Shown one piece after another: positions 54,075 to 62,170 of a stretch of 64,000 bases of DNA. A program made the position numbers and the translations under genes. The DNA comes from Neobacillus niacini (GTDB taxonomy: Bacteria > Bacillota > Bacilli > Bacillales > Cytobacillaceae), in assembly GCF_019749295.1 (NCBI RefSeq), contig NZ_JACWFG010000011.1, positions 62,001 through 126,000 on the forward strand. Direction: 5' to 3'. Each line of letters opens with the position of its first letter. The stretch's first letter is position 1. The notes under the pieces were generated by a model. That model was not told the DNA's origin. It searched no databases and saw only the letters and a list, made by a program, of their open reading frames with translations.

Positions 54075-54806
54075 CTAATGATTAATATGAAAATAATTCT
54101 CTATTTGTATCTTCATATCCTTTATATTTTCCCGAAATTGTTTATGGCGATGACCATTACTGCCTGAAGGGTGAGGGAACCCCTTTAATATAAACTTATC
54201 TTCATAAAAATGATCAAGCACTTTGCTTACATTCACTCCTAAAGGAATAATGAGAGGATTTTCAATTCTAGACATATCGGGTATAAAATTTGTTTTTACA
54301 TACTTCAAAAGCATTTCCGTTTTTAAAATATTTGGCCGCGAACCGTTAAAATTTTGATGATTGAAAAATACCGCATGGGGGAGGATGGAGGTGGTGTAGA
54401 CAAGATGACTTGCACTGCTAAAAAGTTCACTTGAAGAAGAAAGGCCCAGATGTTTAGGTAATTCAAGTTCATCAAGCATTGCAATGAGGTTGTTTCTCAT
54501 CGTCCCTTCAAAACTAGCACTTTTTTTCACCATATGAAGGAATTCCTCCTCCTCTAAATTCTGATTCTCAATAACGGCTGTAAAAGCTTTTTTCATCTGG
54601 TGGAGTCCAGGTGTTATTCCTGCAATCACCACCGTTGCTTTTTCGTTAATATAGTCAAAGGGAGTGTAATAAATCTCCAACTTTTTCTCTTCATCTTTTT
54701 CCAATAAGAATGCAGGATTTAGGACATCATGGTCCCATAATGGCAATTCTAGAGAAAATATCCTTTCCTTATAATAATGAAATTTTGCTTCCGTAACCAA
54801 ACCCAT
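54075..54806 (-). CDS. Uracil-DNA-glycosylase-superfamily-like protein
   Basis: This 243-residue soluble protein is of uncertain function. Two places resemble UDG-fold motifs: VVIAGITPGLHQ near residue 60 (compare GxxPG) and KGFPHPSGSNGHR near 220 (compare HPSP-type loop), with LIIPLGVNVSK between. No iron-sulfur cysteines are present. GGAGG precedes the ATG. It is co-transcribed with the metallophosphoesterase. I am confident it is a real gene, less so about the glycosylase activity. Confidence 0.55.
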   Translation of the reverse strand: MGLVTEAKFHYYKERIFSLELPLWDHDVLNPAFLLEKDEEKKLEIYYTPFDYINEKATVVIAGITPGLHQMKKAFTAVIENQNLEEEEFLHMVKKSASFEGTMRNNLIAMLDELELPKHLGLSSSSELFSSASHLVYTTSILPHAVFFNHQNFNGSRPNILKTEMLLKYVKTNFIPDMSRIENPLIIPLGVNVSKVLDHFYEDKFILKGFPHPSGSNGHRHKQFRENIKDMKIQIENYFHINH

Positions 54807-54917
54807 GTATATAACCTCCGATTTCTATTACAAAGGTGACCTAAGAGGACAGAATATAAACATGACTATGCAAATAATTTCTCACTGTAATCAACTAGAG
54901 ATGGGGAAAGCGGATGA

Positions 54918-54943
54918 GGCGCTAAGGATTATTCCTAAGCGCC
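54918..54943 (-). terminator. Perfect palindrome downstream of metE
   Basis: GGCGCTAAGGA and TCCTAAGCGCC form an 11-bp perfect stem with a 4-nt loop, 21 nt beyond the metE stop. There is no T run after it, so it may be a weak terminator or 3' stabiliser. Confidence 0.45.
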
Positions 54944-54963
54944 TATCTCTATAGAAATTTTCT

Positions 54964-57258
54964 TTAGAAAACCATTTGCTGGTACTGTTGGCGAAGTTTT
55001 CGTGCAGCTGTGACCATATTTTTTAATGAAGCAATTGTTTCATCTTCATGACGTGTTTTTAAACCACAATCTGGATTTACCCAGAACTGTTCTTTTGGTA
55101 TTATTTCTAAGCTTTCTTTTAAGATGGTGTCAATTTCTTCAACACTAGGAACACGCGGGCTGTGTATATCATACACCCCCAACCCAATACCAAGTTCATA
55201 AGGATTATGCTTGAGTGATTGAATCAATTCTCCATGACTTCGGGACGTTTCAATGGAAATTACGTCTGCGTCAAGAGCGCGAATCGGCTCTATAAAGTTA
55301 TTAAACTCACAATAGCACATATGGGTATGAATTTGTGTTTCATTTCTGACACTGGAAGTCGCAAGCTTAAATGCATTTACCGCCCATGATAAATAGTCAT
55401 TCCAGTCTTCTTTCCTGAGCGGCAAGCCTTCACGTAAAGCTGGTTCATCTACCTGAATAATGGCAATGCCTGCATTTTCTAATGCTTGAATTTCTTCTTT
55501 TAGGGCTAATGCTATTTGATTGGCTACCATTTCACGCGATAAATCATCACGAACAAAAGACCAATTTAAGATAGTGATAGGACCTGTTAACATTCCTTTG
55601 ACATGCTTAGATGTTAGTAGTTGTGCTTCAGCTGTTTCCTTCACTGTCATGGGGGATGTCCACTCAACATCACCATAAATAATCGGTGGTTTCACACAAC
55701 GTGAACCATAAGATACTACCCAAGCTTTTTCAGTAAAAGCAAAACCGCTTAGTTTTTCACCAAAGTACTCTACCATATCGGTTCTCTCAAATTCACCATG
55801 CACAAAGACATCAAGGTCAATGTCTTCTTGAATTTGAATCCAGCGAGCACTTTCATTTTTCACAAACTCAGCATATTCAGTGTCACTTATTTCTTTTTTA
55901 CGCCATGCTGAACGTGTTCTTTTTACTAAATCCGATTGTGGGAAACTACCAATCGTGGTTGTCGGAAAATCCGGTAATTGTAACGCTGCTTGTTGTAATG
56001 GCTGGCGTTCGTTAAAAGGCATTGGACGAGTAAAATGCTCTTGTCTCACTTGTGATAAAAGCTCCTTCACCCGTGGATTTTTCCTCGCCTCATGCTCCTC
56101 TAAAGCTTGAATTGCCGTCATACTTTGCGATACAGAATTCCTTCCAGACCATTTTTCGTCAGAAATGAAGGATGTTATATGAGATAACTCTACGATTTTT
56201 TCATCTGCAAAGGATAAAGCATTTAATAATTTACCGTCCAGCTTTTTTTCCGATTTAGTGGTGACAGGCACGTGCTGTAAACTGCAAGAAGATTGAATCC
56301 AAGCTTCATTTACACCGCTTAAGGATAAAATTGCTTTTGTCATCATTGTTTTTTCAGCCAAATTTGCCCGCCAGATATCACGCCCATTTATGATTCCAAT
56401 CCCTAATACTTTATCTTGTGGGAAACCGTATTTTCGGAGTGATGCCATATTCTCATCAGCTCCATGAATAAAATCTAGGCCAAACCCGGCAACAGGTAAT
56501 TGAATAAGCTCTTCATACGCTGGTAGTCCTTCAAAATAGGTTTGTAACATCAGCTTCGCAGCAGGAACTTCTTCTGCTAATTGTTTATAGATTTGTTGAA
56601 CTAGTTTAATCTCTTCGGGTGCAAGTGAGAGGACTAGTGCTGGCTCTTCCATTGGAATCCACTGTGCTCCTGCATCTACAAGTTGTTGGAGTACTTGAGC
56701 ATAAAGCGGCAAGAGTTTTAAAATAAATGATGCTTTGGATTTGGAATCGTATCCTTTAGAAAGGTGGACAAAGGTATACGGACCAATAATGGTCGGCTTT
56801 GTAATAATACCAAGTTCAAACTTTGCTTCTAAAAAATAATCTAAAAGGTAGTTTTGCGTTAATTTTAGCTGTTGGCCTTCATACTCCGGCACTATGTAGT
56901 GATAGTTTGTATTAAACCATTTCGTCATTTCCGAAGCCACAACATTACCCGCTCCACGTGCCATCGCATAATAGGTGGTGAGATTTACCTTTTTGTCACT
57001 CCACTTATAACGGGCGGGAATCATACCAAACATGGTTGCAAGGTCCAGCATACGGTCATAAATAGTAAAATCTCCAACCGTAATGATTTCTAATCCTAAT
57101 GATTGCTGATGCTTTAATTGATTTAAACGCAGGGTCTTCATATCAAAGATAAATTCTTCCTCTGAAGTCGTGCCTTTCCAAAACGCTTCAACACTGCGTT
57201 TCCACTCTCGGTTACCACCAATGTAGGGATAACCAATGGCTGTACTAGCTAAATTCAT
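54964..57258 (-). CDS. metE: Cobalamin-independent methionine synthase
   Basis: This 764-residue protein has two barrels. The N-terminal half starts ASTAIGYPYIGGNREWK. The C-terminal catalytic half shows TTIGSFPQSDLVKRTR, VHGEFERTDMVEYFG, QVDEPALREGLP, the zinc ligands in THMCYCEF and the last Cys in VNPDCGLKTR. It transfers a methyl group from 5-methyltetrahydropteroyl-polyglutamate to homocysteine. AGGAGGAA precedes the ATG. A cobalamin riboswitch with terminator in the leader means it is switched off when B12 is available, implying a B12-dependent MetH elsewhere. Confidence 0.97.
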   Translation of the reverse strand: MNLASTAIGYPYIGGNREWKRSVEAFWKGTTSEEEFIFDMKTLRLNQLKHQQSLGLEIITVGDFTIYDRMLDLATMFGMIPARYKWSDKKVNLTTYYAMARGAGNVVASEMTKWFNTNYHYIVPEYEGQQLKLTQNYLLDYFLEAKFELGIITKPTIIGPYTFVHLSKGYDSKSKASFILKLLPLYAQVLQQLVDAGAQWIPMEEPALVLSLAPEEIKLVQQIYKQLAEEVPAAKLMLQTYFEGLPAYEELIQLPVAGFGLDFIHGADENMASLRKYGFPQDKVLGIGIINGRDIWRANLAEKTMMTKAILSLSGVNEAWIQSSCSLQHVPVTTKSEKKLDGKLLNALSFADEKIVELSHITSFISDEKWSGRNSVSQSMTAIQALEEHEARKNPRVKELLSQVRQEHFTRPMPFNERQPLQQAALQLPDFPTTTIGSFPQSDLVKRTRSAWRKKEISDTEYAEFVKNESARWIQIQEDIDLDVFVHGEFERTDMVEYFGEKLSGFAFTEKAWVVSYGSRCVKPPIIYGDVEWTSPMTVKETAEAQLLTSKHVKGMLTGPITILNWSFVRDDLSREMVANQIALALKEEIQALENAGIAIIQVDEPALREGLPLRKEDWNDYLSWAVNAFKLATSSVRNETQIHTHMCYCEFNNFIEPIRALDADVISIETSRSHGELIQSLKHNPYELGIGLGVYDIHSPRVPSVEEIDTILKESLEIIPKEQFWVNPDCGLKTRHEDETIASLKNMVTAARKLRQQYQQMVF

Positions 57259-57295
57259 TTACGATTCCTCCTATTCATTTACATATTTCCAAATA

Positions 57296-57328
57296 CAAAA
57301 AAGCCATCTCCATGAACCGGAAATGGCT
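57296..57328 (-). terminator. Expression-platform terminator of the metE riboswitch
   Basis: Minus strand: AGCCAT...ATGGCT with inner TCC/GGA pairing, followed by TTTTTTG. It lies between the cobalamin aptamer and metE. Confidence 0.75.
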
Positions 57329-57447
57329 ATACAATCAAGTTAGGCGAATTGTTTAAAGATAAGCATAAACAATTCTTCTCGTAACTCGTTTGTCGTACAA
57401 ATGAATGTCACCACCTATTTCCACGTAGGTATCTGGTGTGTACTACA

Positions 57448-57602
57448 AATTGGCAGGTCTCCTGGCTTTTCATCAATGCTCCTCACACCTTCCCATCAAA
57501 AGACAGTGGTTTTGCGTGATTCACTCCGAATTACAGTTGCGGGACAGCGACGGACTTGCACCGTTCTTCCCTATTAAGCCAAGCCTCAGCTTGGCACCAA
57601 TT
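57448..57602 (-). ncRNA. Cobalamin riboswitch controlling metE
   Basis: The minus strand contains the B12-box core GCAAGTCCGTCGCTGTCCCG followed by CAACTGTAA, and the 3' motif GCCAGGAGACCTGCC. The outer P1 stem is AATTGG/CCAATT at the two ends. All diagnostic parts of a class-I adenosylcobalamin riboswitch are visible. Ligand binding should allow the downstream terminator to form and stop metE transcription. Confidence 0.95.
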
Positions 57603-57682
57603 CTTACACGATATGTAATTGCCCATTACTATATCATATTAAAATTCATTCGTACATAATTTTCTGATATTTAATTTTAATA

Positions 57683-57711
57683 TTGTAATAGGGAAAATAG
57701 TATATTATAGT
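57683..57711 (+). promoter_or_regulatory. nrd operon promoter
   Basis: TTGTAA (57683-57688), 17-bp spacer, TATAGT (57706-57711). Transcription starting near 57718 would run through the NrdR-like boxes and the riboswitch. Confidence 0.55.
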
Positions 57712-57718
57712 TGTGACT

Positions 57719-57734
57719 ATACAATATTTAGTGT
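57719..57734 (+). promoter_or_regulatory. NrdR-like box 1
   Basis: ATACAATATTTAGTGT matches the palindromic NrdR-box pattern ACACTATATATAGTGT at 13 of 16 positions and sits at the expected transcription start. Confidence 0.5.
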
Positions 57735-57749
57735 TCATCATTAACTGAA

Positions 57750-57765
57750 ACACTAAATATAGATA
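57750..57765 (+). promoter_or_regulatory. NrdR-like box 2
   Basis: ACACTAAATATAGATA matches the NrdR-box pattern at 12 of 16 positions. It starts exactly 31 bp after box 1, three helical turns, the usual phasing of NrdR box pairs. Confidence 0.5.
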
Positions 57766-57772
57766 ATGACCA

Positions 57773-57933
57773 ATAATAATGGTGTCTGTAAAAGACGTAA
57801 TAGGGAATCTGGTGAAAACCCAGAACTGTACCCGCAACTGTAAGTGCTGACGAAATAATCATATCCACTGTCTAAAAGATGGGAAGGGATTAGAGTAGGA
57901 AGAAGCACAAGTCAGGAGACCTGCCATTTTTAT
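57773..57933 (+). ncRNA. Cobalamin riboswitch controlling the ribonucleotide reductase operon
   Basis: Plus strand: GGTG at the 5' end, AATAGGGAATCTGGTG, a CCCGCAACTGTAAG core and the terminal GTCAGGAGACCTGCC. P1 is closed by AATAATGG and CCATTTTTATT. It is a complete cobalamin aptamer oriented toward nrdA. A terminator 98 nt downstream completes the switch, so nrdAB should be expressed only when B12 is scarce. Confidence 0.95.
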
Positions 57934-58030
57934 TACGTATTATCTTCTTCGGGAGCTGGGAAGATATAACGAGGGTATCGGTGCTATTACAGTGAATAAG
58001 ACTGTATGATAGATGATTCCACGTTATTGT

Positions 58031-58056
58031 AACCCATCTTCATAGATGGGTTTTTT
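58031..58056 (+). terminator. Expression-platform terminator of the nrd riboswitch
   Basis: AACCCATCT / AGATGGGTT hairpin with a 4-nt loop followed by TTTTG, 48 nt before the nrdA start codon. Confidence 0.8.
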
Positions 58057-58103
58057 GTCGTTTCACTCACGAAGTCATTACGATACGAAAAGGGGAACTA
58101 GGT

Positions 58104-60389
58104 ATGCTAGTAGATAGCATGTATGCAGAAAAACAAACAATTTTAGCAACAGTGAAAAGAGCTTCTGAAAAATATCATCTCGATACAACCCAATTAGTTG
58201 AAAAGATTACAAAACTAGAAGATTCTTCCATCTATGAACAATCTCTTTTCTATGCATTAAATCAAATTTCAATGAGTGACCCAAACTGGACTTTCCTGGC
58301 AGCAAATCTGTATTTACAGGAACTTTATCGAAATGCTTCAAACAGCAGAGGGTACAAGCCGGAAAATAAATATGGTGACTTTTACTCTTTGATTGCTGAA
58401 TTAACGAAAATAGGAATCTATTCTAATGATCTATTAGAGGATTATACAAAAGAAGAGGTAGCAATATTGGGAGCAGAAATAGCGTCTGAACGGGATCATT
58501 TGTTTAATTATATAGGGTTGTTTTTACTAGCAGATCGCTACTTGGCAAAAGATTACGAAGGTAATCTATATGAGCTGCCCCAAGAACGCTTTATGATTAT
58601 CGCCATGACGTTAATGAGAAAAGAACAAAAGGATAATAGGTTAAATTTCGTAAAAGAAGCCTACTGGGCACTTAGTAACTTATATATGACCGTTGCTACA
58701 CCAACACTTTCAAATGCCGGAAAAAGCTTTGGGCAGCTCTCTTCTTGTTTTATTGATACAGTTGAAGATTCCTTAGACGGGATATATTTGAATAATTGGG
58801 ATATTGCTAGATTAAGCAAAGACGGAGGAGGATTAGGTGTTTATCTAGGCAAAGTACGTGCTTTAGGATCTGATATCAAGAAGTTCAAAGGTAATTCTTC
58901 TGGGGTTGTCCCTTGGATTCGTCTCATAAATGATACCGCTGTGAGTGTGGATCAATTGGGTCAAAGGCAAGGGGCAATCGCCGTTTACTTAGATATCTTT
59001 CATAAAGATATGATGAATGGATTTTTAGATTTAAAGACAAATAATGGGGACGAAAGGCGAAAGGCTCATGATATTTTTACGGGTGTTTCAATACCTGACT
59101 TGTTTATGAAGAAATTAGAAGAAGTAGATGAAAACGGTCGAAGTGTGGGAGAATGGCATACTTTTTGCCCGCATCAAGTAAAACAAATAATGGGGTGGAA
59201 AGACCAAGACGGAAATTCCCTTGGTTTGGAAGATTTCTATGATGAGTGTGAGGTAAAGTTTTTTACTGAAAAGTATGAAGAAGCCGTAAACCATCCTCTG
59301 CTTCCTCGAAAAAGTTATCGAGCCATGGATATTATGGCAAGAATTATGATTTCTCAATTAGAAACCGGTACGCCATATATGTTCTACCGGGATGAAGTAA
59401 ATCGCCAAAATCCGAACAAACATGTTAGAGGAATAGGACGTACATCCATTTATTGCAGCAATTTGTGCACCGAGATTACACAAAATATGTCTGCTACCAC
59501 GATTGTGAAAGAATATAAGGACGAAGATGGAAATATTGTGATTGTTCGTAAACCAGGGGATTTTGTTGTCTGCAATCTATCTTCTATTAATCTTCCGAAA
59601 GCTGTAAAAGCAAATGTACTAGAGAGATTAATTCCTATTCAAATGAGGATGCTCGACAATGTGATTGACCTCAATACCATTTCAGTTGGACAAGCCGAAG
59701 TCACAAATAAACAATATCGTCCTGTAGGGTTAGGGACGTTTGGCTGGCATCATCTTCTAGCTTTGGAAGGGATTTACTGGGAGTCTTCTCAAGCTGTCGA
59801 ATATGCAGATCGGCTATATGAAGAAATTGCTTACCATACCATTCGTTCTTCAATGGAATTAGCGAAGGAAAAAGGAAGCTATCCAAAATTTAAAGGTTCA
59901 GAATGGCAGTCAGGCCAGTATTTTGAGCGGAAAGGGTATAAATCTGATCGGTGGAATCGATTGATGAGGGAGATAACGAGTTATGGGGTTCGAAATGGCT
60001 GGATGATGGCAATTGCACCGAACTCATCGACCGCAAAGATTGGTGGTTCAACAGATGGTATTGATCCTCTATATGCAGTGGAATATGCAGAGGAGAAGAA
60101 AAATTTCAAATTTAAAGTAACCGCGCCAGATTTGGATCATAAAAGTTACAACTTTTATCGACGAACTCGTCATGTATTGGACCAGACATGGAGTATTCGA
60201 CAAAACGCCGCCAGACAGCGCCATATTGACCAATCGATTAGTTTTAATCTATATGTTCGTCATGATATTAAAGCGGTTGAGTTATTACATCTTCATAGGG
60301 AAGCATGGAAGCAGGGTTTGAAAACAACTTATTACATAAGAAGTACATCTCAATCGGAGATAGAAGAATGTGAAGCATGTCAAAGTTAG
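58104..60389 (+). CDS. nrdA: Class I ribonucleotide reductase, alpha (large) subunit, NrdA-like without ATP cone
   Basis: This 761-residue protein has the active-site cysteines Cys215 (LSSCFID) and Cys490 (VVCNLSS). The radical-site Asn453, Cys455 and Glu457 are in SNLCTEI, and the C-terminal redox pair is Cys756/Cys759 in ECEACQS. The N-terminal region (ITKLEDSSIYEQSL...YLAANLYLQEL, LLEDYTKEE) resembles class Ia NrdA after its ATP cone, but the cone itself is absent, so overall activity regulation by dATP is probably lost. It reduces ribonucleoside diphosphates. The ATG at 58104 has AAAGGGG 9 nt upstream. It is controlled by B12 riboswitch and NrdR-like boxes. Confidence 0.93.
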   Translation: MLVDSMYAEKQTILATVKRASEKYHLDTTQLVEKITKLEDSSIYEQSLFYALNQISMSDPNWTFLAANLYLQELYRNASNSRGYKPENKYGDFYSLIAELTKIGIYSNDLLEDYTKEEVAILGAEIASERDHLFNYIGLFLLADRYLAKDYEGNLYELPQERFMIIAMTLMRKEQKDNRLNFVKEAYWALSNLYMTVATPTLSNAGKSFGQLSSCFIDTVEDSLDGIYLNNWDIARLSKDGGGLGVYLGKVRALGSDIKKFKGNSSGVVPWIRLINDTAVSVDQLGQRQGAIAVYLDIFHKDMMNGFLDLKTNNGDERRKAHDIFTGVSIPDLFMKKLEEVDENGRSVGEWHTFCPHQVKQIMGWKDQDGNSLGLEDFYDECEVKFFTEKYEEAVNHPLLPRKSYRAMDIMARIMISQLETGTPYMFYRDEVNRQNPNKHVRGIGRTSIYCSNLCTEITQNMSATTIVKEYKDEDGNIVIVRKPGDFVVCNLSSINLPKAVKANVLERLIPIQMRMLDNVIDLNTISVGQAEVTNKQYRPVGLGTFGWHHLLALEGIYWESSQAVEYADRLYEEIAYHTIRSSMELAKEKGSYPKFKGSEWQSGQYFERKGYKSDRWNRLMREITSYGVRNGWMMAIAPNSSTAKIGGSTDGIDPLYAVEYAEEKKNFKFKVTAPDLDHKSYNFYRRTRHVLDQTWSIRQNAARQRHIDQSISFNLYVRHDIKAVELLHLHREAWKQGLKTTYYIRSTSQSEIEECEACQS

Positions 60390-60413
60390 CAGAGTAAATG
60401 GAGGAGGTTTATT

Positions 60414-61457
60414 ATGATTCATGCACTATTAACCAAGATAAAATTATTAAATCCTGAGTTTCCAAACAAATCCACAGGAATCATTAATGGGAGATCGTCT
60501 GGAATTCTAAATTGGAATGATATTGCCTATCCAAAAATGTACGACTTATATCAGACTCTATTATCAAATTTTTGGAAGCCCCAGGAAATTAATATGCAAG
60601 ATGATATAAAACAATGGGATTTCCTTAGTAATCACGAAAAGGATGTATTTTTGCGGATAAATACACAGCTTGCTTCCCTTGATAGTTTACAGACTCCAAC
60701 CATGAGCCAAGTCATGGATTATGTAAGTGATTCTAGTTTTAAAGCGATTTTTGCTGTTATTTCACAACAAGAAGCGGTTCATAATGAATCCTATTCTTAT
60801 ATATTAAGCTCGCTTATACCCGTTGGCGATCAAAACGAACGATTTAATCAGGCGAAAAGTGATCACATTGTCCAAAAACGAAATCAATTGATATTAGATG
60901 CCTATGAGGAATTTAGACAGCATCCAACGCCACAATCGTTATTTAAGTTATCTGTAAACTCCATTAATCTAGAGGGAATTTATTTCTACGCTGGGTTTGC
61001 CTTTTTCTATCATTTAGCACGTCAGCAAAAAATGCTGAAAACTAGTACAATGATTAGTTATATCCAGCGGGATGAGATGCAGCATGCCTATTTTATAGCC
61101 CAATTCATTCGAATCCTTATAACAGAAATTCCTGAGCTTCATACAGATGAAAATACCCGCTATATTTACCAAACCATTAATGAAGCGGTTGAACTAGAAA
61201 AAGAGTGGGCTCATTATATATTAGCCGAAATCAAAGGAATCAATATAGCTGAATTTGAAGGCTATGTTGAATATTTAGCCAATAAACGTTTGAGGCAGCT
61301 TGGCTTGAAAAATCTTTATGAAGAAAGAACCAATCCAATGCCGTGGATTCAAGTATTTGGAGATGAAATGATGAATGAGACCAAGTCAGATTTCTTTGAA
61401 CAAAAATCTAGAACCTATTCGAAGGTCTCACAATCAAATGGATTTGATGAACTCTAA
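60414..61457 (+). CDS. nrdB: Class I ribonucleotide reductase, beta (radical) subunit
   Basis: This 347-residue ferritin-like protein has all metal ligands and the radical tyrosine: Asp90 (SLDSLQ), Glu120 and His123 with Tyr127 (QEAVHNESY), Glu187 (NLEGIYFYAGF), Glu221 and His224 (RDEMQHAYF). The retained Tyr argues for a tyrosyl-radical enzyme (class Ia/Ib type) rather than the tyrosine-free or DOPA classes. GGAGGAGGT precedes the ATG. Its 3' end overlaps the flavodoxin gene, indicating a dedicated electron donor for cofactor assembly or maintenance. Confidence 0.93.
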   Translation: MIHALLTKIKLLNPEFPNKSTGIINGRSSGILNWNDIAYPKMYDLYQTLLSNFWKPQEINMQDDIKQWDFLSNHEKDVFLRINTQLASLDSLQTPTMSQVMDYVSDSSFKAIFAVISQQEAVHNESYSYILSSLIPVGDQNERFNQAKSDHIVQKRNQLILDAYEEFRQHPTPQSLFKLSVNSINLEGIYFYAGFAFFYHLARQQKMLKTSTMISYIQRDEMQHAYFIAQFIRILITEIPELHTDENTRYIYQTINEAVELEKEWAHYILAEIKGINIAEFEGYVEYLANKRLRQLGLKNLYEERTNPMPWIQVFGDEMMNETKSDFFEQKSRTYSKVSQSNGFDEL

Positions 61458-61917
61458 TTTATCCGTGGCCATTGTTTACGGATCCGTAACAGGAAACACG
61501 AAAGAATTGGCACATGTGATTTATCGAATTTTTTGTTCGAAGGCAGTCAAGGTGTCTATTTTTAGTATAGAGGAGTTTTCTGTATCGGATTTATGTCATT
61601 TTGACGCACTAGCTATCGGAACGTACACGTGGGGAAAGGGTGACATCCCAAAGGAAATGTTGCCGATCTATAGAGGATTTGAATCGATTAGGAGAAAAGA
61701 CATGGCTACTGCTGTATTTGGAACAGGCGATACTTGTTATCCGATGTTTTGCGGAGCGGTTGATCAGTTTCGGGACATGCTGTACGTGCACACAAATTTA
61801 GCAGCGACCTTGAAAGTTGAACTTCGGCCACAAAAGGAGGATTTGCAGCGTTGCGAAAAGTTTGTTGAAGCACTGCTAGGACGTGTAAATAAGGATAGCT
61901 ATGTGAGAGTAAAGTGA
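61438..61917 (+). CDS. Flavodoxin associated with ribonucleotide reductase
   Basis: This flavodoxin of about 159 residues has the FMN phosphate loop VYGSVTGNTKEL and the two isoalloxazine loops GTYTWGKGDIP and FGTGDTCYPMFCGAVDQF. It looks like a classical flavodoxin and not like NrdI, which lacks the GDTCYP-type loop. Overlap with nrdB by 20 bp shows translational coupling. It may reduce the R2 metal site or supply the oxidant or electrons needed for radical formation. The start is at 61438 or 61447. Its last five codons are part of a 21-bp tandem repeat. Confidence 0.85.
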   Translation: MDLMNSNLSVAIVYGSVTGNTKELAHVIYRIFCSKAVKVSIFSIEEFSVSDLCHFDALAIGTYTWGKGDIPKEMLPIYRGFESIRRKDMATAVFGTGDTCYPMFCGAVDQFRDMLYVHTNLAATLKVELRPQKEDLQRCEKFVEALLGRVNKDSYVRVK

Positions 61918-62094
61918 GCTTATGCGAGAGTAAGTGAGCTTATGTGAGAGTAAACTGAGCTTATGCGAGAGTAAAGAGAGCTTATGCGAGAGTAAAGAGA
62001 GCTTATGCGAGAGTAAAGAGAGCTTATGCGAGAGTAAACTGAGTTATGCGCCAGTAAACTGGGGTATGCGCCAGTAAACTGGGGTATACGCCAG
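61903..62094 (+). repeat. 21-bp tandem repeat, about 9.3 copies
   Basis: Units of 20-21 bp with the form G(C/T)GAGAGTAAAGAGAGCTTA(T) begin in the last codons of the flavodoxin gene and run to 62094. Three central units (61965-62027) are identical; the last units drift to GCGCCAGTAAACTGGGGTAT. The array fills the space before the DUF2935 gene. A minus-strand frame through it reads a seven-residue SRISSLY repeat and is not a gene. Confidence 0.9.
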
Positions 62095-62170
62095 ACCCGA
62101 TGTTCATAAGACATGCCTGAGGAGAATAAATATCAAATTAGTGTGGTATTTTTTCCTAGGAGGAATGGAC

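Noticed and set aside
61438-61917. Calling the flavodoxin NrdI
   Set aside because: It has the full flavodoxin loops GTYTWGKGD and GTGDTCYPMFC and is longer than usual NrdI proteins.
61920-62114. Minus-strand open frame with repeating SRISSLY
   Set aside because: It is only the translation of the 21-bp tandem repeat; no RBS or real start.
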